Of a DNA stretch of 62,353 nt, positions 1 through 7,972 are shown piece by piece. The DNA is taken from contig MWDG01000011.1 in assembly GCA_002070455.1 (NCBI GenBank), positions 1 through 62,353 on the forward strand. The letters are read 5' to 3'. The notes under the pieces were generated by a model. That model was not told where the DNA came from and searched no databases. It was given only the letters and a program-made list of their open reading frames with translations. This stretch comes from Deltaproteobacteria bacterium ADurb.Bin151. GTDB lineage: Bacteria > Desulfobacterota > Syntrophia > Syntrophales > Smithellaceae. The position numbers were made by a program, and so were the translations under genes. How positions within the stretch are numbered: position 1 is the first letter of the stretch; every line of letters begins with the position of its first letter.

Positions 1-384
1 TTATAACCCCCTCGGCAAGGCATGCATTCATCCCTCGCGGCAAGCCGCGGGGAACTCTGCAAAGTGAGTATTAGAAAAATCCGCAGACGGAAGAAGACCT
101 CACCAATCATCCCCTTACAGACCCGGCTTTTCAACATATCGAAATTGGAAAATTGAAAATCAAACCGCTTTATGCTAGTATTCATAAAATGCTGAAAATC
201 CATGCGGCGGCGTTTTAAGTGATCATGATTCACTCATCCGGCACAGCATCATGAAAACATTTTTGTAAATTTCTTCTGAACAAATGGCGCTCTGGTTTAT
301 GCATGAGGAAATCCGCTGGCAGGATCATCGGATAAAATACTTTGTAAATGCAGGCACAATCGACCATCCATTTGTAAGGATACA
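1..384. other. Intergenic region with a small palindrome and no convincing gene
   Basis: No gene is supported here. A GC-rich hairpin lies at 33-52, with 8-bp arms around a CAAG loop. It resembles the short intergenic palindromes found elsewhere in this kind of genome. A plus-strand frame stays open from 75 to 218 (47 codons) but has no credible start codon or Shine-Dalgarno site. It could be the decayed 3' end of a lost gene or chance. The downstream gene has its own Shine-Dalgarno sequence (TAAGGA) just before its ATG at 385. Confidence 0.4.
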
Positions 385-2697
385 ATGCTGAATTTTTTTT
401 CATCATTTTCAAAACTGCCATCGCTAAAAAACCTGCCTCTCAAGTCTTATCTGATTGATTATTCTCTGGACAGGCTTGCGTTCGGTGTGGATAATATACA
501 TTTTGACGTTCACATCAGCCCTCAACTCCGCAATGCTCTGAAAAAAACAACCCTGCTGGTCATGATCAAGCATAGCCACGCGGAGCAATTTTACAGAGAT
601 TATAAAAAAGAGTCCTGTAAGAACGAGAAAGACGTTTTGAGAAATCTCTCTACGGACGTCTTGATGGATGGAATCAATCTGGCAAAATCCGAAGGCGAAC
701 ATCAGATCGATTATCTGGGGCAGGCTGCGCTGGCAAAACTGTTTCTGGAAGAAGTCAGGAATCAGTATAAGAACATTGTGGACCATTTTGAGCAGCAGAT
801 CAGGGCCCATCAATTATCAGACAAACATGACGATTACGAAGAATTTAAAACCAGAGAAAAACTGGCCGAAATTAAAGTGAACCAGAGCCGCATTATCCGG
901 CTGGCAGGGGAAGAAATGTTTCTTTTGCTTACGGATATACAGAATCGCAACCTGCGTAACATGCGTGAAACGCATTTTGACGAAGAAAAAATTCTCCCCG
1001 GCGTCTTTTTCAATAACCCCATACTTCACACCGATGATCCTTCCGATGATTTTTTTCTCATCGAAGAATACATCCTTTTGGGCAAACGATCCCAGGATCC
1101 TGACACATACGGCAATGTGCAATCGATGATCTATGCTCTGTTTGGTAAAACGGATCTGCAACAACACGGAATAAAGCAGGAAGGCCCGCAGGAATCAGAA
1201 CACCATATTGACACGCCGGATTCATCCCCTCTGGATAAAGGAAATCATCATTTTGACCAATGGCTCATGGAAACCGGCAATATTCATCAGATGTTCAATT
1301 GTTTTGACGCGCAGGAACACCTGGAAAGAGCCAGAGACGGGGGAGCACCCGCTGAAAGACTCAAAGAACTGCGCAACAGGAAAGAAAAAAGGCAGATTCT
1401 TCTGGATTTCTTTTACAGAGAATTTAATAAAACAGGGATCCTCAAGCAGATTGTGGCCGCTTATGAAATGAAATCGATATACGGCATTTACTGCCCGCCC
1501 TTGACTCCGCGTTATATCCGGGAATACCTGGTCGATTTCTGGTCAAGAAGGTCCATCATTCGTGAAATGAAACGAAAGAACTCTCTACGCGGCGGGACTC
1601 TGCCTCTTGCCCCGCTCAAGCAGACCATCAAAAGGATCAAAGCCGCCACCGTGGCCGAAAAAAAAGTGCACTTGTTTAATTTCCTGATCGAGTTTGCCCG
1701 GTATCATCGGGATATTTACAATGCTCTCACGCTAAAAAATGCGATGGAAGCTATCAGCATTGTCACGGAAGAAAAAATCCTGCAATTATCAAAAGGAAAT
1801 CAGACGCTGTTTGAATTTCTGCTGCCGGCGGAACGCATAAAGGAAGAAAAGCCCGTCATCAATCACGTCATCCTGAAAGCCGACATCCGCGGGTCAATCA
1901 ATATCAGCCATACCATGAGACTCAGAGGCCTTAATCCCGCATCACACTTCAGCCTGAATTTTTTCGATCCGATTTCCGAGATTCTCTGGAATTACCGGGC
2001 AGAAAAGGTCTTTATTGAAGGAGACGCCATTATCCTGTCGATCTTCGAACACAAAGACACGCCGCAGGGCTGGTATAGCGTTGCACGCGCCTGTGGGCTG
2101 GCGATCAGGATGCTGCAAATCGTTCAACGCTATAACATCAAAAATCAGGAAAACAATCTTCCGATCCTGGAACTTGGGATTGGCATATGTTACTGTTCAG
2201 GACCGCCTTCTTACCTTTATGACGGCGATTCCAAAATCATGATTTCACCCGCCATCAACCTTGCAGACCGTCTGTCAGGCTGCAGTAAATATCTTCGCAA
2301 ACACATCAGGAACCAGAATCCTTTTTATAACCTATATGTGTTCAAAAATGCCGAAGAAGATAATGAAGATACAAACGATGACTATTCCCTGCGCTATAAT
2401 GTCAATGGAATCGAATTGAGCGCGGAAGGCTTTCTGAAGCTCTCCAACGAGATCAACCTGACAAAGGTCTCCTTCAAAGAGGGACAGTCAAAAGACATCA
2501 AGTTTTACACCGGAAAGGTCCCTACTTTAAACGGCAATTACCAGCAGCTGATCATCCGGGAAGCTTCTGTTTTTGAAATGGATCCGAACACTCTTCGCAT
2601 GACAAAAGAAACCTCAAGAAAATACTACGAAATATGCTCCAATCAGGAGATATACGATTTTATCAATAACTTCGGAACAAATCAGAATGTAATGTAA
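385..2697 (+). CDS. Large protein with a degenerate class III nucleotidyl cyclase-like C-terminal domain
   Basis: A 770-aa protein with no membrane segment or signal peptide that I can see. The first 480 residues are mostly helical and charged and I do not recognise them. From about residue 490 a class III adenylate/guanylate cyclase fold is visible: ADIRGS carries the first metal Asp (D500), EGDAI the second (D547), and INLADRL gives the Asn-x3-Arg pair (N625, R629) that stabilises the transition state. The Lys and Asp that normally read the adenine base are not evident: the position four residues before D547 is Phe, and the position seven before N625 is Ile. It may use another nucleotide, be a regulatory relic, or be inactive. 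The ATG at 385 follows TAAGGA. It is convergent with cydB. Cyclase-fold recognition is fairly secure; activity is not. Confidence 0.65.
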   Translation: MLNFFSSFSKLPSLKNLPLKSYLIDYSLDRLAFGVDNIHFDVHISPQLRNALKKTTLLVMIKHSHAEQFYRDYKKESCKNEKDVLRNLSTDVLMDGINLAKSEGEHQIDYLGQAALAKLFLEEVRNQYKNIVDHFEQQIRAHQLSDKHDDYEEFKTREKLAEIKVNQSRIIRLAGEEMFLLLTDIQNRNLRNMRETHFDEEKILPGVFFNNPILHTDDPSDDFFLIEEYILLGKRSQDPDTYGNVQSMIYALFGKTDLQQHGIKQEGPQESEHHIDTPDSSPLDKGNHHFDQWLMETGNIHQMFNCFDAQEHLERARDGGAPAERLKELRNRKEKRQILLDFFYREFNKTGILKQIVAAYEMKSIYGIYCPPLTPRYIREYLVDFWSRRSIIREMKRKNSLRGGTLPLAPLKQTIKRIKAATVAEKKVHLFNFLIEFARYHRDIYNALTLKNAMEAISIVTEEKILQLSKGNQTLFEFLLPAERIKEEKPVINHVILKADIRGSINISHTMRLRGLNPASHFSLNFFDPISEILWNYRAEKVFIEGDAIILSIFEHKDTPQGWYSVARACGLAIRMLQIVQRYNIKNQENNLPILELGIGICYCSGPPSYLYDGDSKIMISPAINLADRLSGCSKYLRKHIRNQNPFYNLYVFKNAEEDNEDTNDDYSLRYNVNGIELSAEGFLKLSNEINLTKVSFKEGQSKDIKFYTGKVPTLNGNYQQLIIREASVFEMDPNTLRMTKETSRKYYEICSNQEIYDFINNFGTNQNVM

Positions 2698-2765
2698 TTC
2701 AATGCATGAATCCCAAAGGTCGATGGGAAGACTGTAACGTGGAATGACATTTTAACTGATAATTT

Positions 2766-3776
2766 TTAATAGTGATTGTCCGCTTTCGCCTTCCCTTTAA
2801 ATAAACGATAAACAAAAATGGTATAACCGATGACAATCGGCATACCCACAAGAGCGATAACAGCCATGACCTGCAGTGTGTAAAGACCGGTCGAGCTGTT
2901 ATAGATGGTCAGGCTTAAATTGTGATCGTTTGAAGCGGTGATCAGGTTGGGAAACTGAGCCGACCCGGCAGCCAGAAAAAGACCGGTAAAAGAAAGAGAT
3001 GAAGCCCAAAATGGCATTGCATCATTTTTTTTGGAAACGAAAAAAAACAATCCGGTGAGTCCTGCGATAGTCATCACGGCGGCAAGATAAAATAAAGCAT
3101 TCCCGGACAAAAGGGGAAACAAAGCGGCAAGCATCGAAAAAGCAATCACCGCCATGACAGCATTGATACCCGTCAATATCCCTGCTGCCCTGAAAGCACG
3201 CTTCTGCACGTCTCCTTCTGTCTTCAGAACGGCCCATGTCGATCCCTGCAGGAGCACGGCGGCAAACCCGGTGACGCCAAAAAACAGCGGGACAGGTCGA
3301 AGCAGCGTAAGAAAGTCTCCTGAGTATTCCATTCTATCGTCTAGGGGAACACCGTAGATGATATTTCCAAGGGCCACGCCAAAAAGCAGCGCCGCCAGGC
3401 CGCTCCCCATGATGAATGCTTTTTCCCAAAGGCCCGCACGCACCGGGTCATTCACGCGAAATTCCATGGATACCCCGCGAAAAATCAGCGCCAGCAGAAC
3501 CAGCATCATGGCAGGATAAAAACCCGAAAATGCCGTGGCATACGCGTGGGGAAAGGCCGCGAACAACGCACCGCCTCCTGTGACCAGCCAGACTTCATTA
3601 CCGTCCCATACCGGACCAATGGAGGCAATCAGCGTATCCTTTTCTTCTTTGTTTCTTCCAAGAAACGGAAGAAGAACTGCCAGGCCCAGGTCAAATCCGT
3701 CCAAAAGAGCGTATCCGAGCAGCAATATAAAAATCAGCACAAACCACAGGATTTGAAAATTCTGGATATCTTCCAT
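2766..3776 (-). CDS. cydB: Cytochrome bd ubiquinol oxidase subunit II
   Basis: CydB is the second membrane subunit of the quinol:O2 oxidoreductase. It pairs with CydA and reduces oxygen to water without proton pumping. The roughly 336-aa product has about eight hydrophobic segments and typical CydB sequence near the N terminus (LLGYALLDGFDLG) and in the loop with GNEVWLVTGGGALFAAFP. The ATG at 3776 is preferred over the GTG three bases upstream because GGGAGAA sits at better spacing. It lies 39 bp downstream of cydA in the same orientation, so the two are almost certainly co-transcribed. In an otherwise anaerobic gene set, the likely role is oxygen scavenging or microaerobic protection. Confidence 0.95.
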   Translation of the reverse strand: MEDIQNFQILWFVLIFILLLGYALLDGFDLGLAVLLPFLGRNKEEKDTLIASIGPVWDGNEVWLVTGGGALFAAFPHAYATAFSGFYPAMMLVLLALIFRGVSMEFRVNDPVRAGLWEKAFIMGSGLAALLFGVALGNIIYGVPLDDRMEYSGDFLTLLRPVPLFFGVTGFAAVLLQGSTWAVLKTEGDVQKRAFRAAGILTGINAVMAVIAFSMLAALFPLLSGNALFYLAAVMTIAGLTGLFFFVSKKNDAMPFWASSLSFTGLFLAAGSAQFPNLITASNDHNLSLTIYNSSTGLYTLQVMAVIALVGMPIVIGYTIFVYRLFKGKAKADNHY

Positions 3777-3815
3777 CACGATTCTCCCACTTTTTGATCA
3801 GCAGTGTCCTTTTTG

Positions 3816-5126
3816 CTACAACGCTGCCGGTCCCTGTTTAATGATTCTGACCAGCAGCAGAATAAACATCACAAACAAAAGCAGATAGACCAGCGTAAAC
3901 ATCACCAGACTGAAAATCAGTTGACCGGCTGTGACCACCACCGACGAAGCCGCAGCCGTTCTCATTAAGCCGTAAATAATCCAGGGCTGGCGCCCAACCT
4001 CGGCAGTAATCCATCCCGTTTCATGGGCCAGATGCGGCAGCGGGATCAGGAACGGAAGCAACCACAAATACCATTTTGCGTTATAAAGTTTTCCCGTCCA
4101 TAACAGCCAGGCGCCCAGAAGTCCCAGCCCGATGAAGATTCCACCCAGCGTGACCATGATATGATAGGACTGAAACACCAGATTCACCGGCGGCCATTCT
4201 TCTTTGGGAACGGCACGCAATCCTTTTATCTCTGAATTAAAATCAAAGTTATATAAAAAGCTCAACCCTCCGGGGATGGATAGGCCGTATGTTTTTTCGT
4301 TGGCCTCGTCCACATAACCCAGCACATAAACGTCCGCCCCCCGGGCGGTCTCAAAATGCCCTTCCATGGCAGCGGCCTTCACAGGCTGCAGATCAATGAC
4401 CTGGATTGCATGGCCATGGGCCGCTCCCAGCTGTAAAAGCGGTGTAACCGCAAAAAGAATGATCCCAAGTTTCAGCATGGTTCTGGCCGTCTCTCCATGG
4501 AGGCCTTTGGCCACATAGTAGCCGGCAATGCCGGATACCATGACAGCTCCGGTGATCCAGGTGGCCAGCACCGTGTGAAGAAATCTGGCAACAGTGGATG
4601 GATTGAAAACCGCATCGTAAAAGCTGCTGAGGACAATCTTGCCCGCAGCGTTGATTTCATATCCGGCAGGTGTCTGCATCCAGGAGTTGGCCACAATGAT
4701 CCAGAAAGCCGAAAAATGCCCACCGAGAAAAACCAGCAGAGCCGCTGTCCAGTAACCCCCCGGCGAGACCCTTTTTCTACCAAAAATCAGGACACCGATA
4801 AAAGCAGACTCAAGAAAAAAGGCGATCACACCTTCGGCCGCCAGAATCGGTCCAAAAATATCCCCCACCATGCGTGAATATTGAGACCAGTTGGTGCCAA
4901 AGGAAAATTCCATGACAATACCGGTTACTGCACCGATGACAAAAATCAGCCCCAGCAGTCTGGCAAGGAAATCCGTGATCTTACGATAAACATCATCTTT
5001 CTTGACTAGATAAAGCGTTTCGGAAATGAGGATAACCAGTGCGGTTCCGAGCGTCATAGCCGGAAATAGAAAATGAAATCCTATGGTCAGAGCGAATTGA
5101 AAACGTGCAAGAATTAACGCGTCCAT
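3816..5126 (-). CDS. cydA: Cytochrome bd ubiquinol oxidase subunit I
   Basis: CydA carries the hemes and the quinol-oxidation site of cytochrome bd. The 436-aa protein starts with the classic RFQFALTIGFHFLFP segment, whose His is the expected heme ligand. It also has the quinol-side GHAIQVIDLQPVKAAAMEG stretch and the C-terminal TGWITAEVGRQPW signature. Its length fits the short-Q-loop type. The start ATG is preceded by AGGAGG. Upstream on the minus strand, a TTGAAA and a TATAGT about 15 bp apart (5155-5182) could form the promoter, but the spacing is short. It heads the cydAB operon. Confidence 0.96.
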   Translation of the reverse strand: MDALILARFQFALTIGFHFLFPAMTLGTALVILISETLYLVKKDDVYRKITDFLARLLGLIFVIGAVTGIVMEFSFGTNWSQYSRMVGDIFGPILAAEGVIAFFLESAFIGVLIFGRKRVSPGGYWTAALLVFLGGHFSAFWIIVANSWMQTPAGYEINAAGKIVLSSFYDAVFNPSTVARFLHTVLATWITGAVMVSGIAGYYVAKGLHGETARTMLKLGIILFAVTPLLQLGAAHGHAIQVIDLQPVKAAAMEGHFETARGADVYVLGYVDEANEKTYGLSIPGGLSFLYNFDFNSEIKGLRAVPKEEWPPVNLVFQSYHIMVTLGGIFIGLGLLGAWLLWTGKLYNAKWYLWLLPFLIPLPHLAHETGWITAEVGRQPWIIYGLMRTAAASSVVVTAGQLIFSLVMFTLVYLLLFVMFILLLVRIIKQGPAAL

Positions 5127-5523
5127 GGCTACCTCCTGGAATTTGACTTGAAAATACTATAAAAATATCCTTTTTTTTTCAATTGCTAAATCATTTTTTA
5201 GCTTGCTTTGGATGTCCTCTGGCTTTGACATTCCAGGATTCGGGCATCCATCAGTAGATCAAAATGAACCAATCATCTTGAGCAACAGGGATGACGCATA
5301 CAGATCTTTACCAGATCGCATCCCTTGACAGCCAAGGGATTCCGCCGTATTTCAAATTTAGGCATATCTTTTGCTTTATATGTTCCAAAAGCATCATTGA
5401 AATTGATAAAAGGGACCTGTCTGATGATGAATAAGGAAATTATTCTCTAAATGCACAAACAAGGAAAGGTCCCTTTCCCGGATTCATTTTCCGGTTGCCA
5501 TATAATAAAAGGGAGGGAGAAAG
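5127..5523. promoter_or_regulatory. cydA / secreted-pair divergent intergenic region with leader-like structure
   Basis: This divergent region serves cydA (minus) and the secreted-protein pair (plus). Three structures are visible. A 7-bp perfect hairpin lies at 5320-5340 (ATCCCTT / AAGGGAT). A 9-bp inverted repeat AAAGGGACC (5409-5417) / GGTCCCTTT (5468-5476) has a 50-nt spacer. Inside that spacer sits a tiny open frame, 5424-5450, encoding 8 residues and a stop. The layout resembles a leader or attenuator, but no obvious Shine-Dalgarno site precedes the mini-ORF, so the role is inference. No larger gene is evident. Confidence 0.35.
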
Positions 5524-5895
5524 ATGAAAAAAAATATCGGATCGACACAGTCATTGGTTATTGTACTGCTTTTCTTTTCGGTAGTTTTCGGCTATCAGCC
5601 GTCGTGTTATGCTTCACCACCCGAGAGCCTTCAGTTGACCTATAATAAAAGCACACAGACACTCGTTGTAAACATCGCCCATGACACGATGCTGAAGGGT
5701 TCTCATTTTATCAAATTTATCGAAATCAAGAAAAACGGTGCTGTTGTGAGCATCAACAAGTATGAATCGCAGCCAACCGGGGACAAATTCTCCTATAGCT
5801 ATAAAATCCCCGCTATTGAAGAGGACACTTTTCAGGTAACGGCGACCTGCACGAAGAAGGACAGTGTGACATCGCCCCTGTACACTGTAAAATAA
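5524..5895 (+). CDS. Small secreted protein, first of a tandem paralogous pair
   Basis: A 123-aa protein of unknown function. It has a clear Sec signal peptide, with likely cleavage after CYA near residue 31, and a mature part of about 90 residues rich in alternating hydrophobic positions, suggesting a single beta-sandwich domain. Its mature region aligns throughout with the product of the next gene: both have PP near the new N terminus, an LxYN motif, KI or EI followed by KKN/SKN, YKIPA, and TATC/TANC with the lone mature Cys. GGGAGG precedes the ATG. The two genes are 26 bp apart and share a downstream terminator at 6385-6425. Export to the periplasm or outside is inferred from the signal peptide only. 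Confidence 0.8.
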   Translation: MKKNIGSTQSLVIVLLFFSVVFGYQPSCYASPPESLQLTYNKSTQTLVVNIAHDTMLKGSHFIKFIEIKKNGAVVSINKYESQPTGDKFSYSYKIPAIEEDTFQVTATCTKKDSVTSPLYTVK

Positions 5896-5921
5896 AAAAT
5901 TCAGCATCAGGAGAATGAATA

Positions 5922-6299
5922 ATGAAAAAAAATCTTTCGGGTCTTGTGTTTGTTTGTGTTTTTCTCTTCCTGGCGGTCTGCCTGATAACACCACAATATG
6001 CCGCTGCCGATCCTCCCCGCGATATCACGCTGATTTACAATTTGCAGACACAGACACTGACCGTCACCGTCACTCATCCTTCCACCTTTACAGGCTTGCA
6101 TTATATCAACCAGGTGAAAATCAGCAAAAACAACGTGCTGGTTGAAAAGAATGATTACAAATCGCAGACTGATAAGAAGGGCTTTGTCTACACTTACAAG
6201 ATCCCCGCGGTTCCCAATGATATTTTTGAAGTTACTGCAAACTGCAACATTCAGGGAGAGAAAACGGCAACCCTGAAGGTTGTGAAAGACGAAAAATAA
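5922..6299 (+). CDS. Small secreted protein, second of a tandem paralogous pair
   Basis: A 125-aa paralogue of the preceding gene product, with an N-terminal signal peptide (probable cleavage after YAAA) and the same predicted beta-rich domain of about 90 residues. Conserved landmarks are DPP, LIYN, KISKN, YKIPA and TANC. The Shine-Dalgarno sequence is AGGAG. The pair probably arose by local duplication and has since diverged considerably, so the copies may now bind different partners. I do not recognise the family and assign no function. Confidence 0.8.
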   Translation: MKKNLSGLVFVCVFLFLAVCLITPQYAAADPPRDITLIYNLQTQTLTVTVTHPSTFTGLHYINQVKISKNNVLVEKNDYKSQTDKKGFVYTYKIPAVPNDIFEVTANCNIQGEKTATLKVVKDEK

Positions 6300-6384
6300 A
6301 GAAACCGGCACTGTCAGATTGACAAACGACTTTCACGCAACCTTCACCTGATCCGTTCAGCCCGCTTTTTTTACTGCCAAGCAC

Positions 6385-6425
6385 GGGGAAATCGAAAGGA
6401 ATTTTTCCTGAATTTCCCCTTTTTT
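6385..6425 (+). terminator. Rho-independent terminator after the secreted-protein pair
   Basis: GGGGAAAT (6385-6392) pairs perfectly with ATTTCCCC (6412-6419). A second short stem can form within the loop, and a run of six T follows directly (6420-6425). It ends transcription of the secreted pair and separates it from the amidohydrolase gene. Confidence 0.85.
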
Positions 6426-6534
6426 CTGTGGTATTCTTATATTATATTTCATTTTTAATAACGGGCCGGGAAAGCAGTATCGGTATCGGCATCGGCTGCA
6501 GAACCGAACCGAATGGATGGAAAGAGCAACGGTC

Positions 6535-7893
6535 ATGGAAACAGAAAAGTTCGACATATCGATTGAAGGCGGAACGCTACTGACAATGTCCGCCAAGATG
6601 GAAATCATGGAGAATGCCACCATCGGCATACAGGGAGACCTCATTGCACTGGTGGGCAGCAACTGCCGCATCCAGGCACACAAAACCATCAACGCGAAAG
6701 GCCATCTTGTTTTGCCCGGACTGATCAACACGCACACGCATCTGCCCATGGTCTGTTTCCGCGGGCTGGCAGACGACCTTCCCCTAATGGACTGGCTTAA
6801 TCATCAAATTTTCCCCATGGAAGCGCGTTTCGTCACAAAGGAAATGGTTTACGACGGTGCAATCCTGGCAATGGCAGAAATGATCCTGTCCGGAACCACA
6901 ACGTTTTGCGACGGGTATTTCTTTGAAAACCAGATCGCCGAAGCTGCGAAATTCTGCGGTATGCGTGCGGTGGTTTCCCAGGGATTTGCTGATTTTGCCA
7001 CGCCCGACAATCCCCGGTTCGAGAAGATGATGTCTGCGGGAATCCGGTTTGTCGAGCGCTGGCAATCCTTCGCGCCGATGATCACACCGGCCTTCTTCTG
7101 CCATTCGCCCTATACCTGTTCACCAAAAACGCTGAAGAATGTGAAGGCGGCGGCGCGTGAGGCCGGGATACTATATCTTACCCACCTTCTGGAAAACAAA
7201 GACGAAACGGATACGATCGAAAAACGCTACGGCAGGAAACCGGTTCACCATCTTTTAGATCTGGGTGTGCTGGATGATCAAACGATCGCGGTTCATTGCA
7301 ACTGGCTTGATCCTGAAGACATTACGGTCTTTGCCGATCTGGGCGTAAGCGTTTCCCATAACCCGGTCAGTTCCATGAAACTGGCCGCCGGGATCGCTCC
7401 TGTACCGCAAATGCTGAAACAGGCCGTCAGGGTCGGATTGGGAACGGACGGTTCCGCCAGTAACAATGCTCTGGACATGTTCAGGGAAATGGATGCAGCA
7501 GCAAAACTTCATAAAGTAATATCGCTTGATCCTACCGTTATGAATGCCCCATCTGTTTTGAAAATGGCAACATTGGGAGGCGCCCGGGTTCTGGGCATGG
7601 AAAATCTGATCGGTTCCATTGAGACGGGGAAACTTGCGGACATCATCATCCTGGACATGAATCAGCCCCACCTGACACCCCTTTACAATCCTTACTCCCA
7701 GCTTGTTTATGCCGCCCGCGGAGCGGATGTAAAAACAAGCATTATCAACGGGAAAATTGTCATGGAAAACCGTCGCCTATTAACCATCAACATGGAAAAA
7801 GCGATAGACAATGTCAACCAAATTGCCTCTCATATTTTGTCGGAACATCCTTCCACAATCCTTAAGCATCCGAATGGACAGGGCGTGACTTAA
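6535..7893 (+). CDS. mtaD: Amidohydrolase, 5-methylthioadenosine/S-adenosylhomocysteine deaminase family
   Basis: A metal-dependent amidohydrolase of the MtaD/TrzA/SsnA group. Typical members deaminate methylthioadenosine, S-adenosylhomocysteine or adenosine, a purine-salvage step that avoids product inhibition by spent SAM. Visible landmarks are the HTHLPM metal motif in the first beta strand, HLLENKDE, the metal His in HCNWL, SHNPVSSMKLAAG, and GTDGSASNNALDMFRE with the catalytic Asp. I prefer the ATG at 6535 because GGAAAGAG lies 8 bp upstream; an in-frame ATG at 6517 lacks such a site. The abundance of SAM enzymes in this window makes SAH/MTA clearance a plausible role. Substrate choice within the family cannot be read from sequence. 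Confidence 0.85.
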   Translation: METEKFDISIEGGTLLTMSAKMEIMENATIGIQGDLIALVGSNCRIQAHKTINAKGHLVLPGLINTHTHLPMVCFRGLADDLPLMDWLNHQIFPMEARFVTKEMVYDGAILAMAEMILSGTTTFCDGYFFENQIAEAAKFCGMRAVVSQGFADFATPDNPRFEKMMSAGIRFVERWQSFAPMITPAFFCHSPYTCSPKTLKNVKAAAREAGILYLTHLLENKDETDTIEKRYGRKPVHHLLDLGVLDDQTIAVHCNWLDPEDITVFADLGVSVSHNPVSSMKLAAGIAPVPQMLKQAVRVGLGTDGSASNNALDMFREMDAAAKLHKVISLDPTVMNAPSVLKMATLGGARVLGMENLIGSIETGKLADIIILDMNQPHLTPLYNPYSQLVYAARGADVKTSIINGKIVMENRRLLTINMEKAIDNVNQIASHILSEHPSTILKHPNGQGVT

Positions 7894-7972
7894 AAAATTT
7901 TACAGTTGAAACCCTGCCGGATTTGTGTAAGAAGAAAAAACAAAATCAATCAATTCAAAAGAGTAAACAAAA

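Noticed and set aside
5451..5645. Open frame on the plus strand overlapping the leader region and first secreted protein gene
   Set aside because: It overlaps the well-supported secreted-protein gene, has no Shine-Dalgarno site and no signal or domain.
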